DNA from: Chelonoidis abingdonii
Taxonomy: Eukaryota > Chordata > Testudines > Testudinidae
Length of the DNA stretch: 64,000 nt
Direction: 5' to 3'
NCBI RefSeq assembly: GCF_003597395.2
Contig: NC_133770.1
Coordinates: 290,692,125 to 290,756,124, forward strand
The translations under genes and the position numbers were made by a program. Shown piece after piece: positions 1 to 10,670 of this stretch. Every line of letters starts with the position of its first letter. The stretch's first letter is position 1. Below the pieces are notes generated by a model. It was not told the origin of the DNA. It worked only from the letters and a program-made list of their open reading frames with translations, and did no database searches.

Positions 1-277
1 TGTGGAGGTGTTAATGAGGAGAAGATTGGTCCCATAATCTTCAAATGAGACTGAATACAATGGATGATCAATATCTGCAAACCACCCAGAGGCACAGCTC
101 CCTAGAGCTAGGAGGAAAATATGTTCTCTCCTCTCTGCACCTGCAAATTTTGACACTTTTTTTTTTTCTTTAAACAAAACCTGTAGATTTTTCTTCTTTT
201 GGGGAAGTCAAAATTGTCTGGTTTCTGTGAACAAACACTTTCTATGGAAAATTTCATTTAATCAAAAAACCCAATTT
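1..277. other. No gene seen; unassigned A/T-rich sequence
   Basis: No coding or RNA gene is visible. A T-run lies near 160-170. The stretch at about 180-275 (runs of aaaa/tttt around 'gaaaatttc') resembles the short 'aaaatttt' palindromic repeats common in turtle genomes, but I see no terminal repeats that would fix its limits. Confidence 0.4.
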
Positions 278-779
278 TGGGTCATAGTGGATCACAAGCT
301 AAATATGAGTCAGTGTAACACTGTTGCCCCTCCCCCCCGTAACGATGCTGCCTCTGTCAGGACAGAACTGAGTGTATCAATTCAAGATAAATTGCTTAGA
401 GCAGGGCCAGTCACAGCCCAAAGCTGGGTGTCCTTTCTAAGGCACACCAAACCAGCCAAACAGAGAGGACTTCAGTTTTACCCCACTGGCTAAACAGGGC
501 CAGACCACAGCATTTTGGCACCTGAGGTGAGCAGCTCAAATGACACCCCCATACCCCCTCACTTAGGCCAAAAATTTGAAAGATCTCAGTTCTGCCTTCT
601 TCCTGTTCTACACCTCTCATGGTACTGCTCTGCTACCTACCCCAATAAAAGGAGAACTAACAACTTAAAATGCCTTGTTCAAAAATTGTAAGTAACACTT
701 ACCTTTCAAACACCTGGACAGCAAATGTAACTTTTCTTGTCTGCATAGTAAACATTGGCATTTTTATCTGTTTGAATAA

Positions 780-3229
780 TCAAAGCGGTGCTTTCCGTGC
801 CTCCTTGGCTGCAAAGATTTGACCTTCTTCCTGAAGGTCCACAGTCTGGGCCAGCTCATGCTCTATTGAGATGGTTGCAAGGCCGACAGCCTCTCCTGTG
901 TCATTGTGGAGTGTACAGATGTGTTTTTATTAACTTCAGCTTGGAGAAGCTGCGTTCTCCACTGGCAACTGTTACAGGAAGTGTTAGAAGTATGCACAGA
1001 GCAACAAAAGCATTTGGAAAGAGGATGGTCATCTTATTTGTCACATATATTCCAGATTTGTGCTGAAATGTATTCTATAGGGCTTCCAGAACTAAATACT
1101 TGGAAATCATCATGTGTCCTGCTGAAATGTATCTTGAAAGGGCTTCATGTCATCACCTAAATCTCGCTACATATCAACTTCTCCAGAACAGCTCATATCA
1201 ATGTGCAATGTCATCATGTGTCAACACTTACATCTATCAGAGCACAACGCCTGCAACTGCTGGTGTAGGTGTGCCTTCTGCGGTCAGGTCTTAGTGGTAT
1301 AGTGAGGGAGTTTTGGAATATCATACAACATCCCAAATATACTGCTGTGTTCCTTGAGCTGCATGAAACATTCTTCAACTGACTGTATTGCACAATCTAG
1401 CACCTGGTTAAAGAATTCAACTTTGAATTGTTGTTTGGGGTCTCTTATGGGATTATCCTGTGCCTCATAATCAAAATGTCTTCTTCTTCGGTGACTCTTG
1501 TATTCTTGAATGGGTGGGAAAATAGCTTCAGTGTGAAGTTCCTCTGCCAACTTCTGTGCACTCTTCAGAACATTTTTTGAAATCCCTCATCTGACCGGTA
1601 AGACTGTAGGTATGACTTTGCTTTGTCCAGTTGTTCCATTGCTCCAGATATATCAAGGTCAACACCTTGGAGTCTCTTGCTTTACTTACAACATTTATTT
1701 TCAAACAGTATGTCATGCCACAACACTAAGCCACACAGAAATTTGAAGTTATGTATGTTTTCTCGTGATTCCATTTCCCTCTGCCACTGTTCTCTCACGA
1801 ACAGTTCCTGTCATAGCATTATCCTCCACAATGGCAACTATGGCATCATCTATCTTCCCAATTTGGTGTTGGATAGCCTTTATCGCCTCCACTCGACTTT
1901 TCCATTGTGTGGCACTCAGTGGTTTCAGTCTCAAAGAGGATGTTCCCAGATGTTGCTTCAAAATTTTCCATCGATGAGTTGATGCAGAGAAAAATACATG
2001 GTGAATTACATTAAAAAAAATCAGTGGCCTCACTAGAAGCTGATGCTGCATCACTGACCATCAAGTTCAATGAATGAGAACTGCATGGGACAAAAAAAAA
2101 AAAAAAAAGAAAAAAGCTCAAGGGTTTAACTCTCGGATTCATGTCTGCACTCCTCTGTTCTTTCCTCTCAGGTTGGCACCATTATCATAGCCCTGACCTT
2201 TCATGTCAGTTTCGCAATTCCCATATCTTCTAGCTTTTTAAGAAGCACATTTGTCATACCAGCTCCTGTAGTATCATCAGTGTCAATAAATTCTAGAAAA
2301 TGCTCTGACAGTGACCATTGCAGAGACATTTTCACCAGGTTCTGTTGTTACAAAACGCACCATTAAAGTCATTTGTTCTGTATGGCAGATGTCAGGTATG
2401 CAGTCCACAATAACAGAGTAATATCTTGCTGACTTCAGATCTGCCACAATCTTCTGTTTGACTTTTGTTGCCAGTAACTGTATGATCTCATTTTGAATTG
2501 TTTTTCCAAGGCAGTGGGGTGCATACATTTCTTGGGTGGTGACTCTTCTTAGACGCTCCTGGAGTATAGCATCAAACTCAGACATCAGCTCCATAATTTT
2601 AAGGAAGTTTCCATTGTTTGGCACATACAGCTGATCTGAAGTGCCATGCAGTGCTAGATTTTGGGTAGCAAGCATTCTCACAATGGCAATGAGCCTTTTC
2701 AGAATATTTTTTGCCATTAAAGAGACTCAAATGATCAGCATCAAGAGAAGAGTACATCAATGGTGGCCTTTAACCTTAGTATCATCTCAAGCTCTTTCCG
2801 CCTGTGGAATGCTCTCTGGTGATTTGCTGCCTTCTCATGGCATGCCAGATTTCTCCAGTCTTTTCTTCCTATAGAACCCAATGTGGCTGGAACATTAGAC
2901 TAGAAGAGTTTGCAACAAAAACAGTATCCAGCATTCTGGGGTTTTGAGTACATAAGCCATGGCCTCTCCACTTTGTCACCACTAGGGATTTCACAACAGA
3001 AGTTTCCATCCAACACATTACTATTTTCATTGTCTTTGGGGAACATGAAGTTTTTCACTTGCTGTGGCCCATGCAGTACAAGGAAGTCCCTCAGGCTACT
3101 GCTCAAGTGGGTCCACAGTCCTGGATCATCTAGACTTAAGTGACTAAACTCAGCAGCAGCTGTTTCTTGCGTCTCCACCACACTCTTTGATCTACACTTT
3201 TCTTTAGGAATGTGCATAGTTACATCCAT
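780..3229 (-). pseudogene. Degenerate hAT transposase (TTF-zinc-finger / ZMYM1-like type)
   Basis: Transposase pseudogene, about 2.45 kb, close to the 750-850 codons usual for this group. On the minus strand, the N-terminal part (3229-2900) holds a zinc-finger-like tail, GYCFCCKLF. 2717-2283 holds the catalytic-domain start with SVIVDCIPD (the first acidic residue of hAT transposases). GQGYDNGANLRGK follows near 2203-2165. 2054-1749 carries LSATQWKSRVEAIKAI and 1550-1284 carries the SSIFGMLYDI block. The C-terminal dimerisation motif VTVASGERSFSKLKLIKT lies at about 977-924, but a stop follows in the same frame. The next block, ATISIEHELA (about 883-854), is in another frame and leads to a stop at 780-782. 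Coding sequence may extend upstream to about 3410. Several frameshifts make it non-functional. Confidence 0.8.
2091..2116. repeat. Poly-A tract inside the hAT element
   Basis: An 18-nt A run followed by g and six more A, within the transposase remnant. Simple repeat; it adds to the breaks in the reading frame. Confidence 0.8.
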
Positions 3230-5146
3230 TTGAGATGGAGATATGGATGCTGCAGTAGCTGTCAGGTCACCTGCACTCTAATTGGAGGATCAGGCATCTC
3301 CTCACCACTCACATCTCCACTGGGGTCAGAAGGCTCACCATGAACATCTGTGTCTATGTATCTCAGGAGAGCTCCTTCCTGCTTAGATAAAAAATGCTGA
3401 ATGCTGCCCCAGAATGCTTTTACTCATGACTGCTGCTCTGTGCCAGCTATAGTAGCTCTCAACACTCAACTGAAGGGGACAAATAAGTGGGCTGGTAGAA
3501 GGGCCTGAGTGAGGGAAGATATCAGCATCTTAAGGGCCTAACTGGCTCCTACTACTTCAGTTGACTCCCTGTTCTCCTCAAATGGGTTCAGGGAAGCAGC
3601 AGGAAACAGGAAGCTCCCTGAGCAGCTGGTATTAATCAGTCCAGGCTCCTGGGTTGCTAGAGGGGTACATAAGAGGCTCCTCCTCCTCTCTCCCTGCAGC
3701 TCCTGCTGTTTTCTGTCATTCCCTCTCACTTTTCTCCTGCCTGCCTGTTATGTCTCTTGTTCCTGCCTTCCTCCAGCACAGCACTCCACCCTCTCTGTGC
3801 ATCTAGAGCAGAGAGAATACATATGCACCAGCAGCAGACACAATTTTCTACACTTTTGGATCCTAGTGGTGCCCCCCAAGAGTCTGGCACCTGAGGCAGC
3901 CGCCTCAGTTAGCCTCATGGTAAGGCCAGCCCTGTGTCTAACCATAAGTCATACAAATAATTCCATCAAACACTCCAGTTTCCCAGTATCACCACCACTG
4001 CCACTTATTGGGTGAATGGTTATTAAAACCAATGTTCCAGTAGAAGAAAAAAAGTTCTCCTGATCAAAGGATCAAGCCCTACACCCAGGTCAATATACAA
4101 ATCAGATCTTCTCCACAAATCATGCTGTTGCCAATCCTTTAGAATCTAAAAGGTTTATTCATAAAAGGAAAAAGACAGCTGAGAGCCAGAATTGGTTAAA
4201 TGGAATCATTACATACAGTAATGGCAAAGTTCTTGGTTCAGCCTTGTAGCAACGATGGAATGAACTGCAGGTTCAAATCAAGTCTCTGGAGTACATCCAC
4301 AGCTGGGATGGGTCATTCAGTCCTTTGTTCAGAGCTTCAATTTGTAGCAAAGTTCCTCCAGAAGCAAGAAGCAGGATTAAAGACAAAATGGAGGGGTTTC
4401 CAGGGCCTTTTATATTCTCTGCCCTGTGGAAGGACATCCTTGTGTACTTATTATGGACAATCACAGCAGCAAGATGGAGTTTGGAGTCACATGGGCAAGT
4501 CACATGTCCGTGCATGACTCAGTTTGCAAGCGGCAGCCATTGCTTACATGCTATCTTGAATGTTCCCAGGAAGACTTTTTATGTGGATTAGAGTCTCCAA
4601 AGGTCCATTGTCAGTTAAATGTTTCTTGACTGGGTACTTAATTTGCAACTTCCTTTCTCAAGAAGCTGACCAAATGCTTCACTAATGCTATTTAGAATCA
4701 AACACATTGCGATACAAGTACATAGCCAATATTCACAACTTCAACCACAAAAATGACACACACATGCATAATCATAACCAGAAAATCAGAACCTTTTTAT
4801 AGACACCTCACACGACAACCTTTGTACAATATTTGCTGCAAACAATATATTCTGTCACAGTTTATGTCAATAACGTCACCCCACCCCACCCCACAAAAGC
4901 AACTATCATTCTGGGATATATTAGCAGGAGTGTTTCATGCAAGACACGAGAAGTCATTCTTCTGCTCTACTCTGTGCTGATTTGGCCTCAACTGGAGTAT
5001 TGTGTCCAGTTCTGGGTGCCACATTTCAGGAAAGTTGTGGACAAACTGAAGAAAGTCCAGAGAAAAGCAACAAAAATTAAAGGTCTAGAAAACATGACCT
5101 ATGAGGGAAGATTGAAAAAATTACATTTCTTTAGTCTGGAGAAGAG

Positions 5147-5163
5147 NAAAAAAAAAAAAAAAA
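5147..5163. repeat. N followed by poly-A tract in CR1 arm
   Basis: The sequence reads gaagag, one N, then 16 A, then gaggggacatg. In CR1 this place normally has only a few A, so the run is an expansion or a gap-closing artefact. Confidence 0.7.
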
Positions 5164-5190
5164 GAGGGGACATGATTGCAGTTTTCAAGT

Positions 5191-5359
5191 ACATAGAATC
5201 ATAGGGTTGGAAGGGACCTCAGGAGGTCATCTAGTCCAATCCCCTGCTTAAAGCAGGACCAATGCTCAGAGTTTTACCCCAGTTCCCTAACTGGCCTTCT
5301 CACTACCCTGGGTTTAGCAGGCCAATGCTCAAACCATTGAGCTATCCCTCCCCCCTCTT
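5191..5359 (-). mobile_element. tRNA-derived turtle SINE with CR1-like tail
   Basis: Read on the minus strand it begins with a box-A-like tRNA head (gatagctcaatggtttgagc, about 5327-5346) and ends with a CR1-type tail (aaccctatgattctatg, about 5192-5208). This fits the tRNA-derived SINE family of cryptodiran turtles. The internal box B is damaged: the usual ggttgtgagttcaatcc region is shortened to ggtagtgag. The element interrupts a CR1 copy at 'ttcaagtaca'. Pol III promoter function is unlikely with the damaged box B. Confidence 0.75.
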
Positions 5360-5671
5360 CAATGAAAGATAGTTATCAGGAGAAGGGAGAAAAAATGTTG
5401 TTCTTAACCTCTGAGGATAGGACAAGAAGCAATGGGCATAAATTGCAGCAAGGGCGGTTTAGATTGGTTTAGACTGGACATTAGGAAAAACTTTAACTGT
5501 CCGGGTGGTTAAGCACTGGAATAAACTGCCTAGGAAGGTTATAGAATCTCCATCATTGGAAAGTTTTACGAGCAGGTTAGACAAACACCTGTCAGGGATG
5601 GTCTAGATAATACTTAGTCCTGCCTTGAGTGCAGGGAACTGGAGTAGATGACCTCTCGAGGTCCCTCCCAA

Positions 5672-7732
5672 GAAAAAAGAAAGGATTTTGTTTCCAAGAA
5701 GTTTTCCAAAATGTAGAAGTTTTTCCTTTGTTCAGTGTTTCTCCAAGGATAGTTTATAATTATTTATAATATTATAGTACGTAGGGCTCAAATTGAAACT
5801 TGGTCCCCCTTCTGGTAAGCACCATACCTACAGATAGTAATAACAACATGTAATTAACCTATAGAACATATTTCCACAAGTAACTGAAGCCAAGAATCTA
5901 ATAGCATTCAAAAGATGATTAGGCATTTAAAAGGATTATTGGACTATCTAGTTACAGAAGGCAAGTTTATATCCTTTCTAGCACATTCCCCATCAATTAA
6001 ATCTACACAATATCTAATATTTTAAAGGAAAAATATATTCACACAATTTTCAAAACACTATTAAAATGACTATGTGTATCTATAAACTTTCACTTTACAA
6101 TTTTAAGATGTTGGAATTTTAAACTAATTTCCAAAAAATAAATTAAATTTTAATAAGTTTACACAATTGCATACATTCTGAACTAACCATTTGACGTTTT
6201 GGTAAAAATACATTCTTCTAGGTCATATGACAAAAGTTGTAAAATTCTGCAAACCATTTAATAAAGGCAACTGTCTCCAACCTCAGCTGGCACAAGTGTG
6301 CTGCTGTGATAAACACAGCCCCAGTGTCTTTAGTTTTCATCATTTATTATCTCAAAGATATGGAGATCAATTATTTCATTTCACCAGGGACGTATATAAT
6401 ATTAATTTTTAATCAATTAAGTCTCAAATATTTACTTAAATTGTTAGGAATTTCTTATGAGACAGCAGTACCATTATCAAGTAATTACAAGAATTCAATT
6501 CTTTAAATCAAGTAGGATAGTTATTAAAAAATTCAGTCAGACTTTAAAACTCAAAAAGAAATATCTTGTGTTTCTTTGGGAGAAGCCCTCTTGTGCAGAC
6601 ATGACTAAGGTGGATTTTTCTTTTTACCTATCTAACTTACAAACTTATGGCCTCTTGCTGTATTTGACAAAGTACTTGCTACTTAGTTGCCAAGATCCAA
6701 AGAACAGATGAATGTACATAATAATGCAAATTTCCTTCGCCGGAAGGACATGTTACACAGGACTATTCCATATTTCAGCAGCAATAGTGTAAACAAATTA
6801 TCATCCAATCAAGATTAGAGGTTGTTATTGCTTGTTATCTAAGGTATCAATGTACTCATTGCTGGACAAGATACAAAAGAAAGAAGGTCCCTGCTTAAAA
6901 GATCTTCAAAGTATGGCCACAATCCTGCAAAGAATCGGTACAACCTGACCCATTGCCCGAGTGGAGCCTTATGAAGCCCATACACAAGGGAGCTGCTCAC
7001 ATGGATCAGTTAGTATGAAAAAGGCAACAAAAAGAGTGTTGCTAATACTCTCAGTCTTGAGTCTATAAATATTTTGTGTTTTCTTGAAGCCCCAGCTGTG
7101 GGAGTCAAGTGAATTTGAAAATCTCAGCTTTCACATTAAAAAATTCTAGCCCTCGTGGCTGCACAGAAAGGCTTGAAAAAGGTGGCCTGACTGCACTGTA
7201 GGTGTTTAAAAAACAGAAGGCAACTAGTAATAATTTTGGGGTTCTTTGTATTTGTTTTAAAATCTCATGAGTTTTACAGGCATTGGGGCATTTGGCATGA
7301 ATTTTTTATACACTTGGGGTGGAATGCTGTGGGATGTGCTGGGAAGCCCCAGGGAAGATAAGGTAAGTTAAAATTGTTTATCATGGTTTGCTTATATGTT
7401 CACTTCCTGTGGGCTCTGCGGATGTAAAGAGCAGGTCTTCAGGAGGGACTTGAACATAAGTTGGTCCTCCTTTAGGTCCCAGTTCTGCAAGGTGTTTATA
7501 TACACAATTTCAGTAGTCACACTGACTTTCTTAAGTACCTTGCTGAATTGGGATTCTGGTCACTACTGCCTGCTCTGTTTGTACACTGAACCCTGATTAA
7601 AGCCACCAATCAAGGAACCAGGAATAATCAGTGACCTTGTAGGGAGGGGCATGGGGGAGGTAGCATTTCCAAGAGCACTTAAGTGATGTAAAAGTAGAGC
7701 TTGGGCTTCTAAAAGCAACGCAGGCATGTAGG
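5672..7732. other. AT-rich unique region, no gene seen
   Basis: Two kilobases with many short A/T runs and no terminal repeats, RT or transposase motifs that I recognise. Reading frames (for example 6227-6412 and 6457-6711) are short, AT-driven and show no domain. The piece at about 6200-6460 (TAAT-rich, with a balanced block around 'ctccaacctcagctggcac') could be conserved non-coding DNA, but this is only an impression. Confidence 0.4.
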
Positions 7733-7925
7733 TCCCAATTTTAGAAGGTATTTAGGCACCTAACTCCCATTGATTTCCCTGGAAATTAGGCACCTAATAT
7801 CTTTAAATATATGGCCATTAGGGTGTTAGGGCAATGGGAGTTAGATACCTAGGCGTTTCTGAAAATTGCACTAGATGTTTAGCTGCATTTTTAGCTGCCT
7901 AAATACCTTTACAAATCTGGCCTTT
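7733..7925. mobile_element. Palindromic MITE-like repeat ('aggcacctaactccc' type)
   Basis: An imperfect long hairpin: gtatttaggcacctaactcc near 7747 is mirrored by gggagttagatacctag near 7837 and by gcctaaatacctttac near 7896, with 'cccattgatt' and 'caatggg' in the arms. Such palindromes ending in 'aaaatctgg' are abundant in turtle DNA and are probably short non-autonomous transposons. I see no clear target-site duplication. Confidence 0.5.
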
Positions 7926-9310
7926 AAAGTCATGTTTGAAAATAGGACTTAGGGCTTTTGAAAATTTTACCTGTGGTCATTAATGCAAGATTGAATATAA
8001 CTGCACAGGAAATATTGGGGATGCTTTAGAGTGATTATTGAATACTGTTGGGGGATACTGGACAGGAGACCCTAATGCACCATTTGATTTCACTGCTTTA
8101 GTCTTCACTGTTCTAAATCTAGGCCATATACATTGAACCAAGACTATAATTTTCCTCCGAATAACCTGAGGGTTTGAACAATCCATCAAACACATCTGTC
8201 GGGGTGAGGCCATGAGCCGGGGGAGCACCAAAAAGAGAATGAGTCTGAAAGCTCCTGAGTGCACTGCTGTCAAATATATCCAGCTACTGTGAAATTGGAA
8301 AACTCAGTGCCTAGACTCCAGGCTTCTTGCTCCAGCTAAACACAAACAAGCCTGAGTCAGTCGCATCAGTCTATGGACGGGACTGAATGACAATATTGTC
8401 AGATATTGTCTACAGGGAAGATTTTCAAAGCCAATAGATATTGGGGGGTCTTACTCTCCTTTGTGCCTTTGAAAATCTCCCCCAGGACATTTTCTTTGAT
8501 ACTATTATCATCATCCTCTTTCTAAAGGATCAACAGACATGTTCTGCATAAATGCTTCATTCACCCAGAGTCCCCATGACTTTGTACCTTCTTTCACACC
8601 ACCTCCAATGTCTGGAACACCTCGTTTGAGGAGTTGACTAAGCTTTCTCCTTCCTTTTAAAAGGGCATGAACACTAACCTGTCCCTGAAGCTCCTGTTGG
8701 TGACAGGCAGACACTAGTCCACACTTCATTCTACATTGTATTTTGCTGTGTTACTGACTGATGCTGGCAGCCCAGGTGCCAGCTCATGCAAAGACTCCTA
8801 GATCTCAACTCAACCCAGACAAATATGTAGCTGGAACCAGTCTGGATCACCTGCGTGTTAGTATGGTTAAAAGAGGTATCAGAATTATAAGCATCTGTTC
8901 AGACTTTATGAAATGCTTGTAAGTTGCTGCATGAATTAATCTCACTTAAATAATATCTGTATCCCATGTTATAAGATAAAAGTGTTTGCATTCAAACCCT
9001 CTATAACTGTGTAAATCAAACAGGGGCAAGATATTCACTAATGTGAAATGCTGACTTCCTGCAGAAGGTGTTACATTGTCCCCAATAGCGAAGGCTTAAC
9101 AAAACCACATGAACTATTGTGGAACCTTAAGAGGACAAAACACTTTGTTAATTGTTCTTCCTTCCCTCCAGTAGATGAGTCTTGCCAATGGACTCCTCCC
9201 ATCAGCTGAGATACACAAGAGTCTAGGGGGAGGGGAAATGGGATAAAAAACCCTAACAAGAAGAAACTATCTCTATGCTGCTTGGACTCTTGAGGGCAAG
9301 GTTTTGAGGG
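7926..9310. other. No gene seen; contains one small palindrome
   Basis: Unique DNA with short ORFs on both strands (for example 7980-8273 minus, 9071-9316 minus) that lack domains or splice context. A small hairpin repeat lies at 8411-8483, where gattttcaaagcc is mirrored by gcctttgaaaatc. Confidence 0.4.
8411..8483. mobile_element. Small palindromic repeat
   Basis: agattttcaaagcc at the left is the inverse of gcctttgaaaatct at the right, with about 45 bp between. It belongs to the same general class of short hairpin repeats as the one at 7.7 kb. Confidence 0.45.
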
Positions 9311-9314
9311 AGTC

Positions 9315-10150
9315 AACGAGCATGTGGAAAAGGGTGATCCAATGGATATAGTGTACTTGGCCTTTCAGAAAGCCTTTGACAAGGTTCTGCACCAAAGGCT
9401 CTTCAGCAAAGCAAGCAGTCATGGGATGAGAGGAAAGGTCTTCTTATGGAACAGTAATGGCTTAAGATAGGAAGCAAAGGGTAAAAATAAATGGAGAGAG
9501 GTAAATAGAGTCCCCCAAGGATCTGTACTGGGACGTATGCTGTTCAACATATTCATAAATGATCTGGAAAAAGGGACGAATGGAGAGGTGGCAACATTTG
9601 CAAATGATGCTAAATTACTCACGATAGTGAGGTCCAAAGCTGATTGCAGAGTTACAAAGGGATCTCACTAAACTGGGTGACTGGGCAACAAAATAGTAGA
9701 TGAAATTCAATGTTGATAAGTGCAAAGTAATGCAAATTTGAAAAAAAAAATTCCCAACCATATACACAAAATTATGTGTCTAAATTAGTGGTTATCACTC
9801 AAGAATGATCTTGGAGTTATTGTGGATAGTTTCCTGAGAACATCTGCTCAGTGTGCAGCGGCAGTCAAAAAAAGCTAACAGAAACAATTGGGAAAGAGAT
9901 AGGTAATAAGACAGAAAATATCATAATGCCATAATATAAATCCATGGAACACACAGACCTTGAATACTATATGCAGTTCTGGTTGCTCCATCTCAAAAAA
10001 CGATACTAGAATTGACAAAGGTGCAGAGAACGGCAACAGAAATTATTAGGCAATGGAACAGCTTCTAGATGAGGAGAGATTAAAAGGATTAAGACTGTTC
10101 GGTTTAGAAAAGAGATGACTAGGTGGATATGATAGAGATCTATAAAATCA
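9315..10150 (+). pseudogene. CR1 ORF2 reverse-transcriptase remnant
   Basis: Decayed C-terminal half of the CR1 ORF2 polyprotein, with stops (for example after GLR near 9465) and frameshifts. RT motifs are listed under the parent element. The Asp-to-Asn change in the YADD-type active site would abolish polymerisation even without the stops. Confidence 0.75.
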
Positions 10151-10220
10151 CGAATAGTGTGCGAATAGGGAAGTGTTATTTACCTCTTCACAGAACAGGG
10201 ACCTGGGATCACCTGATTAA

Positions 10221-10503
10221 ACTATGTCTTCACTACCGGCCAGATCAGTGGGCAGCGATCGATCCAGGAGGGATCGATTTATCATGTCTAGATAATTGAT
10301 CTCCGAGCGCTCTCCCATCGACTCTTGTACTCCAGCTCAGCGAGAGGCACAGGCAGAGTCAATGGGGGAGCAGCAGCAGTCGACTCACTGTAGTGAAGAT
10401 ACCGCAGTAAGTAGATCTAAGTATGTCGACTTCAGCTACATTATTCACATAGCTGAAGGTGCTAACTGGTAATGGACCCCCCCCCAGCTGATAGTCCAGT
10501 TGG
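10221..10503. mobile_element. Palindromic non-autonomous DNA transposon (Harbinger-like), 283 bp
   Basis: It starts 'actatgtcttcactac', like the gtctacact termini of turtle Harbinger-type MITEs, and contains inverted blocks (ggatcgatttatc ... gataattgatc) and 'gtcgacttcagctac'. TAA flanks both sides (10218-10220 and 10504-10506), fitting a 3-bp TWA duplication. The right terminus is poorly preserved, so that edge is tentative. It splits the 3' UTR of the older CR1. Confidence 0.6.
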
Positions 10504-10670
10504 TAACAGCAAGCAAGTTTAAAGCAAACTAAGGTAAGTCTATTTCACACAACATATTTGTGCCTTCAAACATTGAGATCTGCAATACTGGATACAAATG
10601 ACTGAATGAATTATGAAGGATAGGGTGCATATATGACTATTGCCAGAGATGGTCGGAAGTGCAAACCTCT

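Larger units (their letters stand above)
495..3934 (-). mobile_element. hAT-superfamily DNA transposon, 3.4 kb, inactive
   Basis: The element starts CAGGGCCAGACC and ends with the inverse form (GGCCAGCCCTG), giving imperfect terminal inverted repeats that begin CAGGGC[TC]. 'gcacctgaggt' near 520 and 'ggcacctgaggcag' near 3885 add a second shared block near the ends. The flanks carry an imperfect 8-bp target-site duplication (tggctaaa / tgtctaac), the length typical of hAT. Inside is a decayed transposase on the minus strand (separate entry). An A-rich run at 2091-2116 is a later expansion or insertion. The divergence of the duplication and the many stops argue for an old insertion. Confidence 0.8.
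330..4880 (-). mobile_element. LTR retroelement remnant (probable solo LTR), split by the hAT element
   Basis: Sequence at about 330-494 and 3935-4880 resembles one LTR of a turtle endogenous-retrovirus-like family, read on the minus strand (5' end near 4880, 'gtgacgttattgaca'). Together the two arms are about 1.1 kb. No gag, pol or env is present, so it is most likely a solo LTR. The two arms meet at a duplicated octamer (tggctaaa at 487-494, tgtctaac at 3935-3942), which marks the hAT insertion. The outer ends are uncertain: the right boundary abuts a C/A-rich filler (4880-4894) and no duplication of the CR1 target is obvious. Family assignment is from recollection; short ORFs inside are not genes. 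Confidence 0.5.
278..5671 (+). mobile_element. CR1 LINE fragment, split by LTR/hAT and SINE insertions
   Basis: A 5'-truncated CR1 non-LTR retrotransposon (copies itself by target-primed reverse transcription). About 50 bp at 278-325 ('cacaagctaaatatgag') is CR1 ORF2 sequence that breaks off at 'ctgttgc'. It resumes near 4888 with 'aaaagcaac..ctgggatatatt', the expected next codons, and runs to the 3' UTR ending 'gaggtccctcccaag' near 5671. The downstream arm keeps the C-terminal ORF2 motif LEYCVQFW (about 4995-5018). The middle is occupied by an LTR element (about 330-4880) and a SINE (about 5191-5359). An N sits at 5147 in an expanded A-run. CR1 copies are usually 5'-truncated like this one. 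The join across 4.5 kb is inferred from continuity with the CR1 consensus as I recall it. Confidence 0.7.

Noticed and set aside
4200..4629. Cluster of short ORFs on both strands
   Set aside because: They lie in LTR sequence, overlap each other and show no retroviral gene motif.
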